Origin: Croceibacterium atlanticum
GTDB taxonomy: Bacteria; Pseudomonadota; Alphaproteobacteria; Sphingomonadales; Sphingomonadaceae
NCBI RefSeq assembly: GCF_001008165.2
Contig: NZ_CP011452.2
Location: 992,001 to 1,056,000 of the forward strand
Direction of reading: 5' to 3'
Length of the DNA stretch: 64,000 bases
Made by a program: the position numbers and the translations under genes. Positions 55,170 through 64,000 of the stretch are shown here, in pieces. Below the pieces are notes generated by a model. The model searched no databases, was not told where the DNA came from, and worked only from the letters and a program-made list of their open reading frames with translations. The stretch's first letter is position 1, and each line of letters starts with the position of its first letter.

Positions 55170-56837
55170 ATGCCTACCGATATCGAGATTGCACGCCAGG
55201 CTACGCTGAAGCCGATTACCGAAGTTGCCGCCAAGGCCGGCGTGCCGGACGAAGCGCTGATCCCCTATGGCAAGTACAAGGCCAAGGTCGATCGCGATGC
55301 CCTGCCCCCCGCATCCGCGCCGGGCAAGCTGATCCTCGTCACCGCCATCAACCCCACCCCGGCCGGCGAAGGCAAGACCACGACTTCCGTGGGCCTGTCC
55401 GACGCGCTGCACCGCATCGGCAAGAAGACGCTGCTGTGCCTGCGCGAACCGAGCCTGGGCCCGTGCTTTGGCGTGAAGGGTGGCGGCGCCGGCGGCGGCA
55501 AGAGCCAGGTCATGCCGATGGACGAGATCAACCTGCACTTCACGGGTGACTTCCACGCCATCACCAGCGCCCACAACCTGCTGTCGGCCATGATCGACAA
55601 CCATATCTATTGGGGCAATTCGCTGGAAATCGACCTGCGCCGCGTCACCTGGCGCCGCGTGCTGGACATGAACGATCGCGCCCTGCGCCAGATCGTCGGC
55701 CCGCTTGGCGGTGTCTCCAACGGCTTCCCGCGTGAAACCGGTTTCGACATCACCGTCGCATCCGAAATCATGGCCATCCTGTGCCTCGCCAGCGATCTGG
55801 ACGATTTGCAGAAGCGCCTGGGCGACATCATCATCGGCTATCGCCGCGACAAGAGCCCGGTCTTCTGCCGCGACATCAAGGCCGATCCGGCCATGACCGT
55901 GCTGCTGAAGGACGCGATCCAGCCGAACCTGGTGCAGACGCTGGAAAACAACCCGGCCTTCCTGCATGGTGGCCCCTTCGCCAATATCGCCCATGGCTGT
56001 AACTCGGTGATCGCCACCAAGACCGCGCTTGTCATGGCCGATTACGTGGTGACCGAAGCCGGTTTCGGCGCCGACCTTGGCGCGGAAAAGTTCATGGACA
56101 TCAAGTGCCGCATGGCCGGCCTGAAGCCCGATGCCATCGTGCTGGTCGCCACTGTGCGCTCGCTCAAGATGAATGGCGGCGTGCCGAAGTCCGAACTGAC
56201 CAATGGCGAAAATGTGGAAGCCGTTCGCGCCGGTGCCGTGAACCTGAAGCGCCACATCGAAAACGTGAAGAAGTTCGGCATCACGCCGACCATCGCCATC
56301 AACCACTTCTATCTCGACACGGATGCCGAAATCGCCGTGATCAAGGAAATGGCTGAAGAATTCGGCGCGGAAGCCGTGATCTGCAAGCACTGGGCCGATG
56401 GCGGCGCAGGCGCGGAAGAACTGGCCCATATCGTGGCTGCCAAGGCTGACGCCGGCGCACCGGACTTCGCTCCGCTCTACCCGGATGACATGCCGCTGGC
56501 CGACAAGATCGAAACCGTGTGCCGGGAAATCTACCGTGCCGGTTCCGTCACCATCTCATCTGCCGTGCGCAAGCAGCTGAAGCAGTGGGAAGAAATGGGC
56601 TATGGCAAGTTCCCGGTCTGCATGGCGAAGACGCAGTACAGCTTCTCCACCGATCCGACCAAGCTGGGCGCGCCGGAAGATCACGAAGTGACCATCCGCG
56701 AAGTGCGTCTTTCGGCCGGTGCCGGCTTCGTGGTCGCCATCGCCGGTGACATCATGACCATGCCGGGCCTGCCCAAGGTGCCGAGCGCAGAGGCCATCCA
56801 CCTCGACGAAAACGGCCAGATCGAAGGTTTGTTCTAA
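55170..56837 (+). CDS. fhs: Formate-tetrahydrofolate ligase
   Basis: Makes 10-formyl-THF from formate, THF and ATP. 555 residues, normal length. N-terminal ATP/THF site with [20 protein letters not shown] (about 58-77); [20 protein letters not shown] (about 114-133); [40 protein letters not shown]-like ([16 protein letters not shown]); and a Gly-rich end [20 protein letters not shown]. Preceded by GGAGAGGACACCG. Tandem AT-rich dyads lie upstream, and a strong terminator follows. Functionally linked to fmt nearby, which uses 10-formyl-THF. Confidence 0.97.
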   Translation: MPTDIEIARQATLKPITEVAAKAGVPDEALIPYGKYKAKVDRDALPPASAPGKLILVTAINPTPAGEGKTTTSVGLSDALHRIGKKTLLCLREPSLGPCFGVKGGGAGGGKSQVMPMDEINLHFTGDFHAITSAHNLLSAMIDNHIYWGNSLEIDLRRVTWRRVLDMNDRALRQIVGPLGGVSNGFPRETGFDITVASEIMAILCLASDLDDLQKRLGDIIIGYRRDKSPVFCRDIKADPAMTVLLKDAIQPNLVQTLENNPAFLHGGPFANIAHGCNSVIATKTALVMADYVVTEAGFGADLGAEKFMDIKCRMAGLKPDAIVLVATVRSLKMNGGVPKSELTNGENVEAVRAGAVNLKRHIENVKKFGITPTIAINHFYLDTDAEIAVIKEMAEEFGAEAVICKHWADGGAGAEELAHIVAAKADAGAPDFAPLYPDDMPLADKIETVCREIYRAGSVTISSAVRKQLKQWEEMGYGKFPVCMAKTQYSFSTDPTKLGAPEDHEVTIREVRLSAGAGFVVAIAGDIMTMPGLPKVPSAEAIHLDENGQIEGLF

Positions 56838-56860
56838 GCCTTCCCGAAACCGGGCAAGCA

Positions 56861-56895
56861 AAGGGGCCGCTCCGCATGTCGGGGCGGCCCCTTTT
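56861..56895 (+). terminator. Rho-independent terminator after fhs
   Basis: Stem GGGGCCGC / GCGGCCCC extended by CCG/CGG past a wobble pair, small loop, followed by TTTT. It begins 24 bp after the fhs stop. Confidence 0.85.
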
Positions 56896-56960
56896 CCATG
56901 TGTATGGCGAATGCGGAACCGGCCGCGGCCTGCGGGCTTCCTATTTGAAGGGGGACGCAA

Positions 56961-57827
56961 ATGACCGACAGCCCGGTAAAAGACACAGCCGATAATAAGG
57001 CCCGCCGCGCCTGGCGGATCGCGATGCGCAGCTGGGCACGGTCCGGTGAAGACAATCTCGGCATCATCGCCGCCGGAATCGCCTTCAACGCCTTCCTCGC
57101 CATGGTGCCGCTGCTGACGACGGTCGTGCTAAGCTACGGCCTGGTCGCATCGCCTGAACAGGTAACGCGAGACATCGCCCGGCTCGCCCAATTCCTGCCG
57201 CGGGATGCCGCCAGCCTGGTGGGTGACCAATTGCGCGGCATGGTTGAGACGGCTGGCACGGCAGCCGGTTTCGGCCTGCTGCTTTCACTGGCCATCGCGC
57301 TATATGGCGCATTGCGCGGTGCAACTGGCGTCATGACGGCATTGAACCAGGTGTGCCGCACGGAAGAAACGCGCAGTTTCCTGCGACAGACCATGGTTGC
57401 ACTGGGCATTACCGTCACGATGGTCGCCCTGTTCCTGCTGGCCAGCCTCGCCCTTTCGGTGGTCAATTTCCTGGCGGACTTGCTGCCGGATCTCGGCGGG
57501 TTGTTGCCGATGGCGCAACTCGCCTTCTGGATTGGAACCGCAGTCTTCACCAGTATCGGCATCGCACAGATATACGCCCGCGCGCCGGACCGCCCGGACA
57601 AGGTCAAACGCTGGCTGACGCCGGGATCGGCCATCGCCACGCTGGTCTGGATCGCGGCGACCCTGGCCTTTTCATTCTATGTCAGGAATTTCGGCAGCTA
57701 CAACGCGACCTATGGCGCGCTGGGCGCGGCTATCGTGCTGCTCACCTGGCTCTATCTATCGGCCTATATCCTGCTGCTGGGGGCGGAGGTGAACCAGGTC
57801 ATCGCGGAAGTCGATGAAGCGGAATAG
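56961..57827 (+). CDS. YihY/BrkB-family membrane protein
   Basis: 288 residues with about six hydrophobic helices. Family features: GIIAAGIAFNAFLAMVPLLT near the start (about 34-53), the middle ALYGALRGATGVMTALNQVC (about 114-133), and the C-terminal YNATYGALGAAIVLLTWLYL (about 251-270) with LLGAEVNQV. Function unresolved in the family, despite the historical name 'ribonuclease BN' for YihY and 'serum resistance' for BrkB. Start preceded by AAGGGGGACGCAA. Convergent with the SnoaL-like lipoprotein gene (3 bp between stops). Confidence 0.9.
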   Translation: MTDSPVKDTADNKARRAWRIAMRSWARSGEDNLGIIAAGIAFNAFLAMVPLLTTVVLSYGLVASPEQVTRDIARLAQFLPRDAASLVGDQLRGMVETAGTAAGFGLLLSLAIALYGALRGATGVMTALNQVCRTEETRSFLRQTMVALGITVTMVALFLLASLALSVVNFLADLLPDLGGLLPMAQLAFWIGTAVFTSIGIAQIYARAPDRPDKVKRWLTPGSAIATLVWIAATLAFSFYVRNFGSYNATYGALGAAIVLLTWLYLSAYILLLGAEVNQVIAEVDEAE

Positions 57828-57830
57828 CGC

Positions 57831-58307
57831 CTAGTGGATGGCGGAATCCCAATGCTCCACAATCTTGCCGTCCTGCACGCGGTAGGTATCGTACCACCAT
57901 ACCGGCACCGTTTCCCCCGGCTGATCGGGATCGGGAATCTCACGCTGGAACATCAATTGCACCAGATCCCCCTCCGCAATCACGAATTCGAAATTCGTTA
58001 GCGGATAGGTGCCGGGTTCGAGCGGTTCCGAATCCGGGAATTCCGTGTGCAAAAACGCGATCAGTGCCTCCAGCCCGTCCGGCGCGCTGGGGCTGTTCTG
58101 CCGGTAATCTTCCGCCATATATTTGCGGGCGGCATCGATATTCCGGCCGTCGATCACTTCGTGCCACATATCCAGCACGAGCTGCTTGTTCGCTTCCAAC
58201 CGGGCATCCTGACCGGCTTGGGCGGAAATTTCAGATGCAGGCTCCGCCGAACAGGCGGCGAGTAACAGAAGCGGCGCGGCCAGAACCAGCCTGGCGATCG
58301 GCCGCAT
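57831..58307 (-). CDS. SnoaL/NTF2-like lipoprotein
   Basis: 158 residues. Signal MRPIARLVLAAPLLLLAAC with lipobox LLAAC (Cys19). The mature part has the SnoaL-like polyketide-cyclase/NTF2 fold pattern: LDMWHEVIDGRNIDAARKYM, DYRQNSPSAPDGLEALIAFL, and the final WWYDTYRVQDGKIVEHWDSA. No catalytic activity can be inferred. Its start overlaps the stop of def (ATGA), so it is translated from the recR-def-lipoprotein transcript. Confidence 0.82.
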   Translation of the reverse strand: MRPIARLVLAAPLLLLAACSAEPASEISAQAGQDARLEANKQLVLDMWHEVIDGRNIDAARKYMAEDYRQNSPSAPDGLEALIAFLHTEFPDSEPLEPGTYPLTNFEFVIAEGDLVQLMFQREIPDPDQPGETVPVWWYDTYRVQDGKIVEHWDSAIH

Positions 58308-58873
58308 CAGGCCGCCTTCCGCAATTTCTCCAGCTTCTTCAACGCCATGTTGCGTTTCAGACGCGACAGATGGTCGATGAAGAGAATGCCGTTCAGATGG
58401 TCCATCTCATGCTGGATACAGGTGGCGAGCAAGCCCTCCATATCCTCTTCATGAAGATTGCCGTCCAGATCGTGCCAGCGCACGCGGCAGGTCTTCGGCC
58501 GGTCCACATCGGCATAGATTTCCGGCACGGACAGGCAGCCTTCCTGATAGGTGCTGACATCTTCACTCGGATCCAGGATTTCCGGATTGATGAAAATGCG
58601 CGGCTCCTTCTTCACCGGCTGATGCGTGTGTTCGTGCCCGTCATGATTGCAGGGTTCGGGTTCCGCATCCGGATCTTCCGGCTGAAGGTCGATCACCAGC
58701 ACGCGCTGCGGCACACCCACCTGAATCGCCGCGAGACCGATGCCATTTGCGGCATACATCGTCTCGAACATGTCTTCGACAAGGGACTTGAGTTCCGCGT
58801 CGAAGGTTTCGACGGGTTCGGATACGGTCTTCAGCCGGGGATCCGGCACTTCAAGGATTTCGCGAATAGCCAT
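58307..58873 (-). CDS. def: Peptide deformylase with a His/acid-rich insert
   Basis: Removes the formyl group from nascent N-formylmethionine. 188 residues. All three motifs are intact: GIGLAAIQVG (about 44-53), EGCLSVPEIY with the metal Cys, and QHEMDHLNGILF with HExxH. Between motif 1 and motif 2 there is an insertion at about 65-90 with repeated Asp/Glu/Pro, then CNHDGHEHTHQP, a potential metal-binding loop not found in E. coli Def. Start at ATG 58873. Acts downstream of Fmt, encoded nearby on the other strand. Confidence 0.94.
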   Translation of the reverse strand: MAIREILEVPDPRLKTVSEPVETFDAELKSLVEDMFETMYAANGIGLAAIQVGVPQRVLVIDLQPEDPDAEPEPCNHDGHEHTHQPVKKEPRIFINPEILDPSEDVSTYQEGCLSVPEIYADVDRPKTCRVRWHDLDGNLHEEDMEGLLATCIQHEMDHLNGILFIDHLSRLKRNMALKKLEKLRKAA

Positions 58874-58917
58874 GGCTGGCAAATAGGCATTTTCTGCCGG
58901 AACGACAAGTGAACAGA

Positions 58918-59514
58918 TCAGCTCATCGGCCGTCTGGCACGCAGCGCCTGCGCCAGCGTGCCTTCATCGAGATAATCCAGTTCCCCGCCCACGGGCAGGC
59001 CATGGGCCAGTTGAGTCACCCGCACAGGTGAATTTTCCAGCCTTTCGGCAATGTAATGGGCCGTGGTCTGCCCCTCCAGCGTGGCATTCATGGCCAGCAC
59101 GACCTCGTCGATACCGCCTTCGGCCACCCGGTCCAGCAATGTGCCGATCGCCAGATCTTCCGGGCGGACACCCTCCAGCGCGGAAAGCCTGCCGCCAAGC
59201 ACGTGATACAGGCCGGTAAACAGCTTCGCCCGGTCCAGCGCCCACAGATCGGCCACATCTTCCACCACGCAGATCTGCCGCTGGTCGCGGCGCGGATCGG
59301 CGCATATGCCGCAGGGATTGCGCGTATCCACATTTCCGCAGGTGGAACATTCGACCAGCGTTTCCTGCACGGCGGACAGCGCCTGGAGCAATTGCGGCAA
59401 CGCTGTTTCCCGCCGTTTCACCAGCCACAGCACGGCCCGGCGCGCGGAACGGGGCCCCAGGCCGGGAAGCCGCGCCAATGCAGAACCAAGCGCCTCGATC
59501 TCTTGCGATGCCAT
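58918..59514 (-). CDS. recR: Recombination protein RecR
   Basis: Acts with RecF/RecO at gaps. 198 residues. Helix-hairpin-helix ([20 protein letters not shown], about 12-31), C4 zinc finger ([19 protein letters not shown], about 56-74), Toprim domain ([12 protein letters not shown], about 82-93) and a C-terminal Walker-like segment. Upstream neighbour of def on the minus strand; divergent from fmt with 45 bp between starts. Confidence 0.95.
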   Translation of the reverse strand: MASQEIEALGSALARLPGLGPRSARRAVLWLVKRRETALPQLLQALSAVQETLVECSTCGNVDTRNPCGICADPRRDQRQICVVEDVADLWALDRAKLFTGLYHVLGGRLSALEGVRPEDLAIGTLLDRVAEGGIDEVVLAMNATLEGQTTAHYIAERLENSPVRVTQLAHGLPVGGELDYLDEGTLAQALRARRPMS

Positions 59515-59559
59515 GGCGCCGGAGATAGTGCGAAGCGGCTACGATAGAAAGGGCCGGAA

Positions 59560-60465
59560 ATGCGCATCATCTTCATGGGCACGCCCGACTTTTCGGTTCC
59601 GACGCTCAAGGCCCTGCACGAGGCCGGTCACGAGATCGCCGCCGTCTATAGCCAGCCCCCCCGCCGCGCGGGCCGCGGCAAGAAGGAACGCCCCTCCCCC
59701 GTTCATGCGGCGGCGCTGGAAATGGGCGTGGAAGTGCGCACCCCGCATTCCATGCGCGATCCGGAAGCGGAGGCTGCATTCCTCGCCCTGGAAGCGGATG
59801 TGGCAGTGGTGGTCGCCTATGGCCTGATCCTGCCCACGCCGATTCTTGAAGGGCCGGAACTTGGCTGCCTCAACGTCCATGCCTCGCTGCTGCCGCGCTG
59901 GCGCGGTGCGGCGCCGATCCAGCGGGCGATCCTGGCTGGCGACAAAATGACCGGCATCACCATAATGCAGATGGAACGCGGGCTGGATACCGGCCCCATG
60001 CTCGCCACCGCAAGCGTGCCGGTGGACAGGAAGACCAGCGGCGAACTGCATGACGAACTGGCCGAGATCGGCGCCCGCCTGATGGTGGAAACGCTGGAAC
60101 AGATCGCCAGCCTGCAAGCGCAGGAACAGGACAGCCTCAACGCCACTTACGCGGCCAAGATCGACAAGGCCGAGGCGAGGATAGACTGGCACAAACCCGC
60201 CGAACAGATCGAGCGGGAGATCCGCGCCTTCGCGCCCTTCCCCGGCTCGTGGTTCGAACTGGAAGGCGAACGCATCAAGATCCTGCGCGCCGATGTGATC
60301 GGTTTGAACGGGGCCCCCGGTACCGTGCTGGACGATGAATTGACGATCGCCTGCGGGCATGGGGCGATTCGACCGGTGCGAATCCAGCCGGCAGGAAAAT
60401 CGGCGATGCAGACCGAGGATTTCCTGAGGGGGAAAAAGATTTCTGCCGGTGCCGTTCTGCGCTGA
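59560..60465 (+). CDS. fmt: Methionyl-tRNA formyltransferase
   Basis: Formylates initiator Met-tRNA using 10-formyl-THF. 301 residues. It starts MRIIFMGTPDFSVPTLKALH; the formyl-THF site LNVHASLLPRWRGAAPIQRA (about 105-124) contains the catalytic Asn-His pair; the C-terminal OB-fold has RAFAPFPGSWFELEGERIKI. Weak ribosome-binding sequence (AAAGGGCCGGAA). Usually followed by truA in this group; here a 231-bp gap and the autotransporter gene follow instead. Confidence 0.95.
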   Translation: MRIIFMGTPDFSVPTLKALHEAGHEIAAVYSQPPRRAGRGKKERPSPVHAAALEMGVEVRTPHSMRDPEAEAAFLALEADVAVVVAYGLILPTPILEGPELGCLNVHASLLPRWRGAAPIQRAILAGDKMTGITIMQMERGLDTGPMLATASVPVDRKTSGELHDELAEIGARLMVETLEQIASLQAQEQDSLNATYAAKIDKAEARIDWHKPAEQIEREIRAFAPFPGSWFELEGERIKILRADVIGLNGAPGTVLDDELTIACGHGAIRPVRIQPAGKSAMQTEDFLRGKKISAGAVLR

Positions 60466-60623
60466 TCGCTCCGTCTGTTTCCCTCCGGCAAGATCGTATT
60501 TTCGCACTCGCCTATCCGTATTCGAGCGTGTCCTTCCCCGCCCGGATCACCGCAGAAACCTTCGGATATAGGTGATGATCTCTCGGCAAAAGCCTACCTT
60601 CCATTAACCTTCGAAAACTAAGC

Positions 60624-60644
60624 GGCATGATCGTTTCTCATGCC
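60624..60644. repeat. Hairpin upstream of the autotransporter gene
   Basis: GGCATGA / TCATGCC, perfect 7-bp arms with a 7-nt loop, in the 231-bp gap between fmt and the autotransporter. No adjoining T-run. The rest of this gap (60466-60696) shows no gene I can support. Confidence 0.35.
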
Positions 60645-60696
60645 CTTGCGCCGGGTTTTTCAGCCTCCTGCGCAATCGTCTCCGAAGGAGTTTCAC

Positions 60697-63600
60697 TTGC
60701 CCAATTTTCGTGCCCGCCTGCTCAGTGTATCCGCCTTGTGTGCTTTCAGCGTGGTTGCCACCCCTGCTCACGCGCAAGCCACACCGCTCGACCTGGTGGG
60801 CTTCGAAGACGGCTCGCTGGCGGATTGGGAAATCTATGGCGGCGCATCAACGATTTCCGACGATACGCTGGACCTCGGCGGCACCACCTTTGAGATAGGG
60901 GCCAAAGGAAACTTCCTCGCAAAAATCCTGCCTCAAAATTCCAGCGTAATGCGCAACCAGGTTGATGCCTTGCTTGGCCTGACGGCGGGCACGGTGGAAA
61001 GCAGCGGCGCGGCCGGCCTGGCCACCAGCACGAATTTCGGCCTGATCACGCGGTCCACCTTTCTGGATATCGGCACTTACAGCTTCGGCTGGTCCTATGC
61101 TGCCCAGGATTATGCCCCTTACGATGACGGCGTTTTCTTCTCCCTCGCCGGCAACGGCATCTCCAGCATTACCGTGCTTGCTTCGAATTTTACCGGCCAG
61201 GAAGATACGCTGATCGTGGGCGAATATGGCTCCACGCCCTGGCGAATCAGCACATTCACAATTTCAGTAGCGGATACCTACCAGCTCGGCTTCGGCGCAT
61301 ATAACTGGGACGATATGGGTGTAGATCCGATCCTCTACCTCGATGACGGTCTGGGCACGCTTCTTGCCGATGGCGAAGTGGTGGATCCCGCCACGCCGGG
61401 CCTTCCCTCTATCGATGGATCGGAGCCCTATTATCTGGCCTCCGAAGTAGAAAGCGGGGATCTGCTTCCAGTGTTTGATGGCGGCACCCTCCTGATAGAC
61501 CAGGCAGGCACCTACTCTACAGATTTGACCATCAATGCCGCCGGTGGAACAATCGATACGGAAGACAAGGATGCGGACTGGGCAGGATCCATCTCCGGGG
61601 CCGGTGGCCTGACGAAAGAAGGCGACGGCACGCTGACCCTTTCGGGCGCGAATACATATACCGGCGGAACCACGATCTCCGGCGGTACGCTCGTGGGCGA
61701 TACCTCCTCGCTCACCGGTGACATTACCAACAATGCCACGCTGCAATTCGCGCAGACGAGCAACGGCTCCTTCGGCGGCGATATCTCCGGCACCGGCTCG
61801 CTGGTGAAGACCGGCAACGGCACGCTCACCCTTACCGGCAGCAACAGCTATACCGGCGGCACCACCATCTCCGGCGGTACGCTCGTGGGCGATACCTCCT
61901 CGCTCACCGGTGACATTACCAACAATGCCACGCTGCAATTCGCGCAGACGAGCAACGGCTCCTTCGGCGGCGATATCTCCGGCACCGGCTCGCTGGTGAA
62001 GACCGGCAACGGCACGCTCACCCTTACCGGCAGCAACAGCTATACCGGCGGCACCACCATCTCCGGTGGCACGCTCGTGGGCGATACCTCCTCGCTCACC
62101 GGCGACATTACGAACAACGCCACGCTGCAAATCGCGCAGACGAGCAACGGCTCCTTCGGCGGCGATATCTCCGGCACCGGCTCGCTGGTGAAGACCGGCA
62201 ACGGCACGCTCACCCTTACCGGCAGCAACAGCTATACCGGCGGCACCACCATCTCCGGTGGCACGCTCGTGGGCGATACCTCCTCGCTCACCGGCGACAT
62301 TACGAACAACGCCACGCTGCAAATCGCGCAGACGAGCAACGGCTCCTTCGGCGGCGATATCTCCGGCACCGGCTCGCTGGTGAAGACCGGCAACGGCACG
62401 CTCACCCTTACCGGCAGCAACAGCTATACCGGCGGCACCACCATCTCCGGTGGCACGCTCGTGGGCGATACCTCCTCGCTCACCGGTGACATTGCCAACA
62501 ATGCCACGCTGCAATTCGCGCAGACGAGCAACGGCTCCTTCGGCGGCGATATCTCCGGCACCGGCGCGCTGGTGAAGACCGGCAACGGCACGCTCACCCT
62601 TACCGGCAGCAACAGCTATACCGGCGGAACCACGATCTCCGGCGGCACGCTTGTCGGCAATTCCGATACGCTCACCGGCGACATCATCAACAACGCCACG
62701 ATACAGTTCGCACAGGCCGAGGACGGCATTTTTGCCGGTGCGATTTCTGGCGCTGGCTCGCTGATCAAGAGCGGCGCCGGCACGCTGACCCTCACCGGGG
62801 AACAGAGCTATACCGGGGGCACGACGATCCTGGGTGGCTTGCTGATCGGGTCCACGAATTCGGTCCATGGTGATGTCAACAATGGCGGCACGCTGAACTT
62901 CGACCAGGATGGCGACGGCACCTTCGCCAATAACATCACCGGCAGCGGTTCGCTGGTGAAGAGCGGAACCGGCAGGCTGATCCTGACTGGCCAGAACAAT
63001 TATACCGGCGGCACGGTGGTCCAAGGGGGCACGCTCGTCGTCAACGGCACTATCACGTCCGACGTCGATGTTCGCGGGGGTGCGCGCATGATGGGCGCCG
63101 GGACGATCGGCGGCATGATCGTGCGCAATCAGGGTACACTTGCCCCGGGCAATTCGATCGACACCCTGAACGTCACCGGCTCGGTGCTGTTCGAACAGGG
63201 TTCGCTCTACGAGGTGGAGGTCAATGCCGCTGGCGATGCTGACCGGTTGAATGCCGGCGGCACGGTCACGATCGAAGGCGGCACCGTGGCGGTGCTGGCG
63301 GAGAATGGCGAATATGCGCCCTTCACCACCTATACGATCATCACGGGCGGCGCGATCGACGGCACTTTCGATAATGTCACCTCCGATCTCGCATTCCTCC
63401 TGCCCACGCTGGATTACAGCGCGAACAGCGTCACGCTTGGCCTGCTGCGTAACGATATCGCCTTCAGCGACGTTGCCTCCACGGCCAACCAGCGTGCAGC
63501 CTCCGGCGCGCTGGAAAATGCCTTCGGCGCCGATAGCGCTCTCTATGCCCAACTGGTGCAGCAGACCGCGGAGGATGCCCGTACCGCCTATGACAGCATG

Positions 63601-64000
63601 TCGGGCGAAATCCACGCCTCGGCACGGCGCGCAATGGTGCAGGACACGGATCGGTTCCGTCGTTCGATCACCAGCCGCACGGACATGCAGGCATCGCCGC
63701 GGCAGAACCTGTGGCTGCAGGTGGCCGTCGCCGGCGACGATGTGGACCAGGATGGGAACGCGGCAGGATACAAGCGCGACACCATGTCCTATTTCGGCGG
63801 TGCGGAATTCAATGCGGGCGGGATGATGCTTGGCATTGCCGGCGGCTATACCGACGGCGATCTGGATGTTGCCGCCCGCGCATCGCAGGGGAATGTCGAA
63901 GGCACCCATGTTGGTCTGTATGGCAAGGTGAATGCCGCCATTGCCAATGTCAGCTTCGGGGCGACCTATTCCGATTTCGATGTGAATACGGATCGCGGCA
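60697..64000 (+). CDS. Autotransporter with tandem passenger repeats, 3' end beyond the window
   Basis: Type V secreted surface protein; 1101 residues are visible and the frame is still open at 64000. The start is TTG at 60697, six bases after AAGGAG. Order: signal peptide (1-27, ending PAHAQ); a unique N-terminal region (about 28-320) with FEDGSLADWEIYGG; seven 64-residue autotransporter-associated beta-strand repeats (about 321-768, each with YTGGTTISGGTL and SLVKTGNGTLTLTG); and a linker with GTLAPGNSIDTL and YEVEVNAAGDADRL. From about 977 the outer-membrane beta-barrel domain begins (LWLQVAVAGDDVDQDGN, YFGGAEF). Function likely adhesion or biofilm, inferred from the family only. Confidence 0.92.
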   Translation, partial: MPNFRARLLSVSALCAFSVVATPAHAQATPLDLVGFEDGSLADWEIYGGASTISDDTLDLGGTTFEIGAKGNFLAKILPQNSSVMRNQVDALLGLTAGTVESSGAAGLATSTNFGLITRSTFLDIGTYSFGWSYAAQDYAPYDDGVFFSLAGNGISSITVLASNFTGQEDTLIVGEYGSTPWRISTFTISVADTYQLGFGAYNWDDMGVDPILYLDDGLGTLLADGEVVDPATPGLPSIDGSEPYYLASEVESGDLLPVFDGGTLLIDQAGTYSTDLTINAAGGTIDTEDKDADWAGSISGAGGLTKEGDGTLTLSGANTYTGGTTISGGTLVGDTSSLTGDITNNATLQFAQTSNGSFGGDISGTGSLVKTGNGTLTLTGSNSYTGGTTISGGTLVGDTSSLTGDITNNATLQFAQTSNGSFGGDISGTGSLVKTGNGTLTLTGSNSYTGGTTISGGTLVGDTSSLTGDITNNATLQIAQTSNGSFGGDISGTGSLVKTGNGTLTLTGSNSYTGGTTISGGTLVGDTSSLTGDITNNATLQIAQTSNGSFGGDISGTGSLVKTGNGTLTLTGSNSYTGGTTISGGTLVGDTSSLTGDIANNATLQFAQTSNGSFGGDISGTGALVKTGNGTLTLTGSNSYTGGTTISGGTLVGNSDTLTGDIINNATIQFAQAEDGIFAGAISGAGSLIKSGAGTLTLTGEQSYTGGTTILGGLLIGSTNSVHGDVNNGGTLNFDQDGDGTFANNITGSGSLVKSGTGRLILTGQNNYTGGTVVQGGTLVVNGTITSDVDVRGGARMMGAGTIGGMIVRNQGTLAPGNSIDTLNVTGSVLFEQGSLYEVEVNAAGDADRLNAGGTVTIEGGTVAVLAENGEYAPFTTYTIITGGAIDGTFDNVTSDLAFLLPTLDYSANSVTLGLLRNDIAFSDVASTANQRAASGALENAFGADSALYAQLVQQTAEDARTAYDSMSGEIHASARRAMVQDTDRFRRSITSRTDMQASPRQNLWLQVAVAGDDVDQDGNAAGYKRDTMSYFGGAEFNAGGMMLGIAGGYTDGDLDVAARASQGNVEGTHVGLYGKVNAAIANVSFGATYSDFDVNTDRG
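61657..63000 (+). repeat. Seven tandem 192-bp repeats inside the autotransporter gene
   Basis: Units begin at 61657, 61849, 62041, 62233, 62425, 62617 and 62809, every one exactly 192 bp (64 codons). Units 1-5 are nearly identical: units 3 and 4 match base for base, and units 1 and 2 differ at two positions. Units 6 and 7 have diverged. A partial eighth copy starts at 63001. Confidence 0.95.

Noticed and set aside
54960-56429. Long minus-strand open frame opposite fhs
   Set aside because: Antisense shadow of fhs; also overlaps the fhs promoter region and has no homology features.
60627-60893. Open frame overlapping the start of the autotransporter in another frame
   Set aside because: No ribosome-binding site and no recognisable domain; it is out of frame with the signal-peptide-bearing gene.
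61657-63000. Regularly spaced repeats considered as a CRISPR array
   Set aside because: Units are contiguous 192-bp coding repeats with no unique spacers and encode a known autotransporter repeat.
61264-63909. Very long open frame on the minus strand (881 codons) covering the autotransporter repeats
   Set aside because: Antisense artefact of the GC-rich tandem repeats: the plus-strand frame from 60697 has a ribosome-binding site, a signal peptide and family repeats and runs to the window end, whereas the antisense translation has no recognisable domain.

Overview
The window is a high-GC, gene-dense chromosomal segment of an alphaproteobacterium, most likely Sphingomonadales and plausibly Erythrobacteraceae. 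The support is: an F1-only ATP synthase operon (atpH-A-G-D-C, no F0 genes nearby), a CcrM-type GANTC methyltransferase, a three-gene pnt transhydrogenase led by an aa3-oxidase subunit IV-like mini-gene, the alphaproteobacterial pckA/chvI-chvG-hprK-rapZ-EIIA-HPr block with a short HprK, and an Aur1/Ipt1-type PAP2 protein of the kind associated with sphingolipid head groups. Assignment rests on gene content only. I see no rRNA, tRNA, IS element, prophage or CRISPR array, and no gene-free stretch over 300 bp.

Layout. 1-4667: 3' part of priA, a YdeI-like gene, ada, and a membrane-anchored trypsin-like protease. 4793-9742: F1 ATP synthase operon with a REP-like hairpin between atpA and atpG. 9830-16627: HNH protein, two EamA transporters, a divergent O-antigen-ligase-like/PAP2 pair, a lone cpaF and an entericidin gene with its own apparent stress promoter and terminator. 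16693-23307 (minus strand): dgt operon, amino-acid racemase, pnt operon. 23445-30857: NtrC-like regulator, lipoprotein, folP, ccrM, sulfotransferase, rnhB and a PQQ-type sugar dehydrogenase. 30925-36900: GNAT-DUF1285-NUDIX-cca operon, a secreted protein behind a structured leader, parC. 37009-45396: DJ-1/PfpI protein, ferredoxin plus two cysteine desulfurases, alpha/beta hydrolase, tonB, a DUF885 lipoprotein, polysaccharide deacetylase. 45517-52738: pckA and the carbon/envelope signalling cluster, then an rRNA methyltransferase. 52773-60465: rmuC, fhs, yihY/brkB, def, recR, fmt. 60697-64000: a large autotransporter, truncated by the window end, with a 192-bp tandem repeat array.

How the genes connect. 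ChvG/ChvI (envelope or acid sensing) sits with HprK, EIIA-Man and HPr (regulatory PTS), RapZ and the gluconeogenic enzyme PckA, linking envelope state to carbon flux. Fhs, FolP and Fmt share one-carbon/folate chemistry, and Def acts right after Fmt on N-formylmethionine. DNA-maintenance genes (priA, ada, dgt, ccrM, rnhB, parC, recR, rmuC) are scattered, and two of them (dgt, rmuC) carry sequences matching the alphaproteobacterial LexA box GTTC-N7-GTTC.

The strongest second-look items are regulatory: six GANTC sites plus a perfect DnaA box in the ccrM promoter region, a Zur-like palindrome before tonB, the two SOS-box candidates, a four-hairpin leader at 33853-33949, and a ferredoxin whose first beta strand lies upstream of any canonical start codon. 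The autotransporter repeat array, with two units identical base for base, is the most striking coding feature. I did not find a clearly new multi-gene system.
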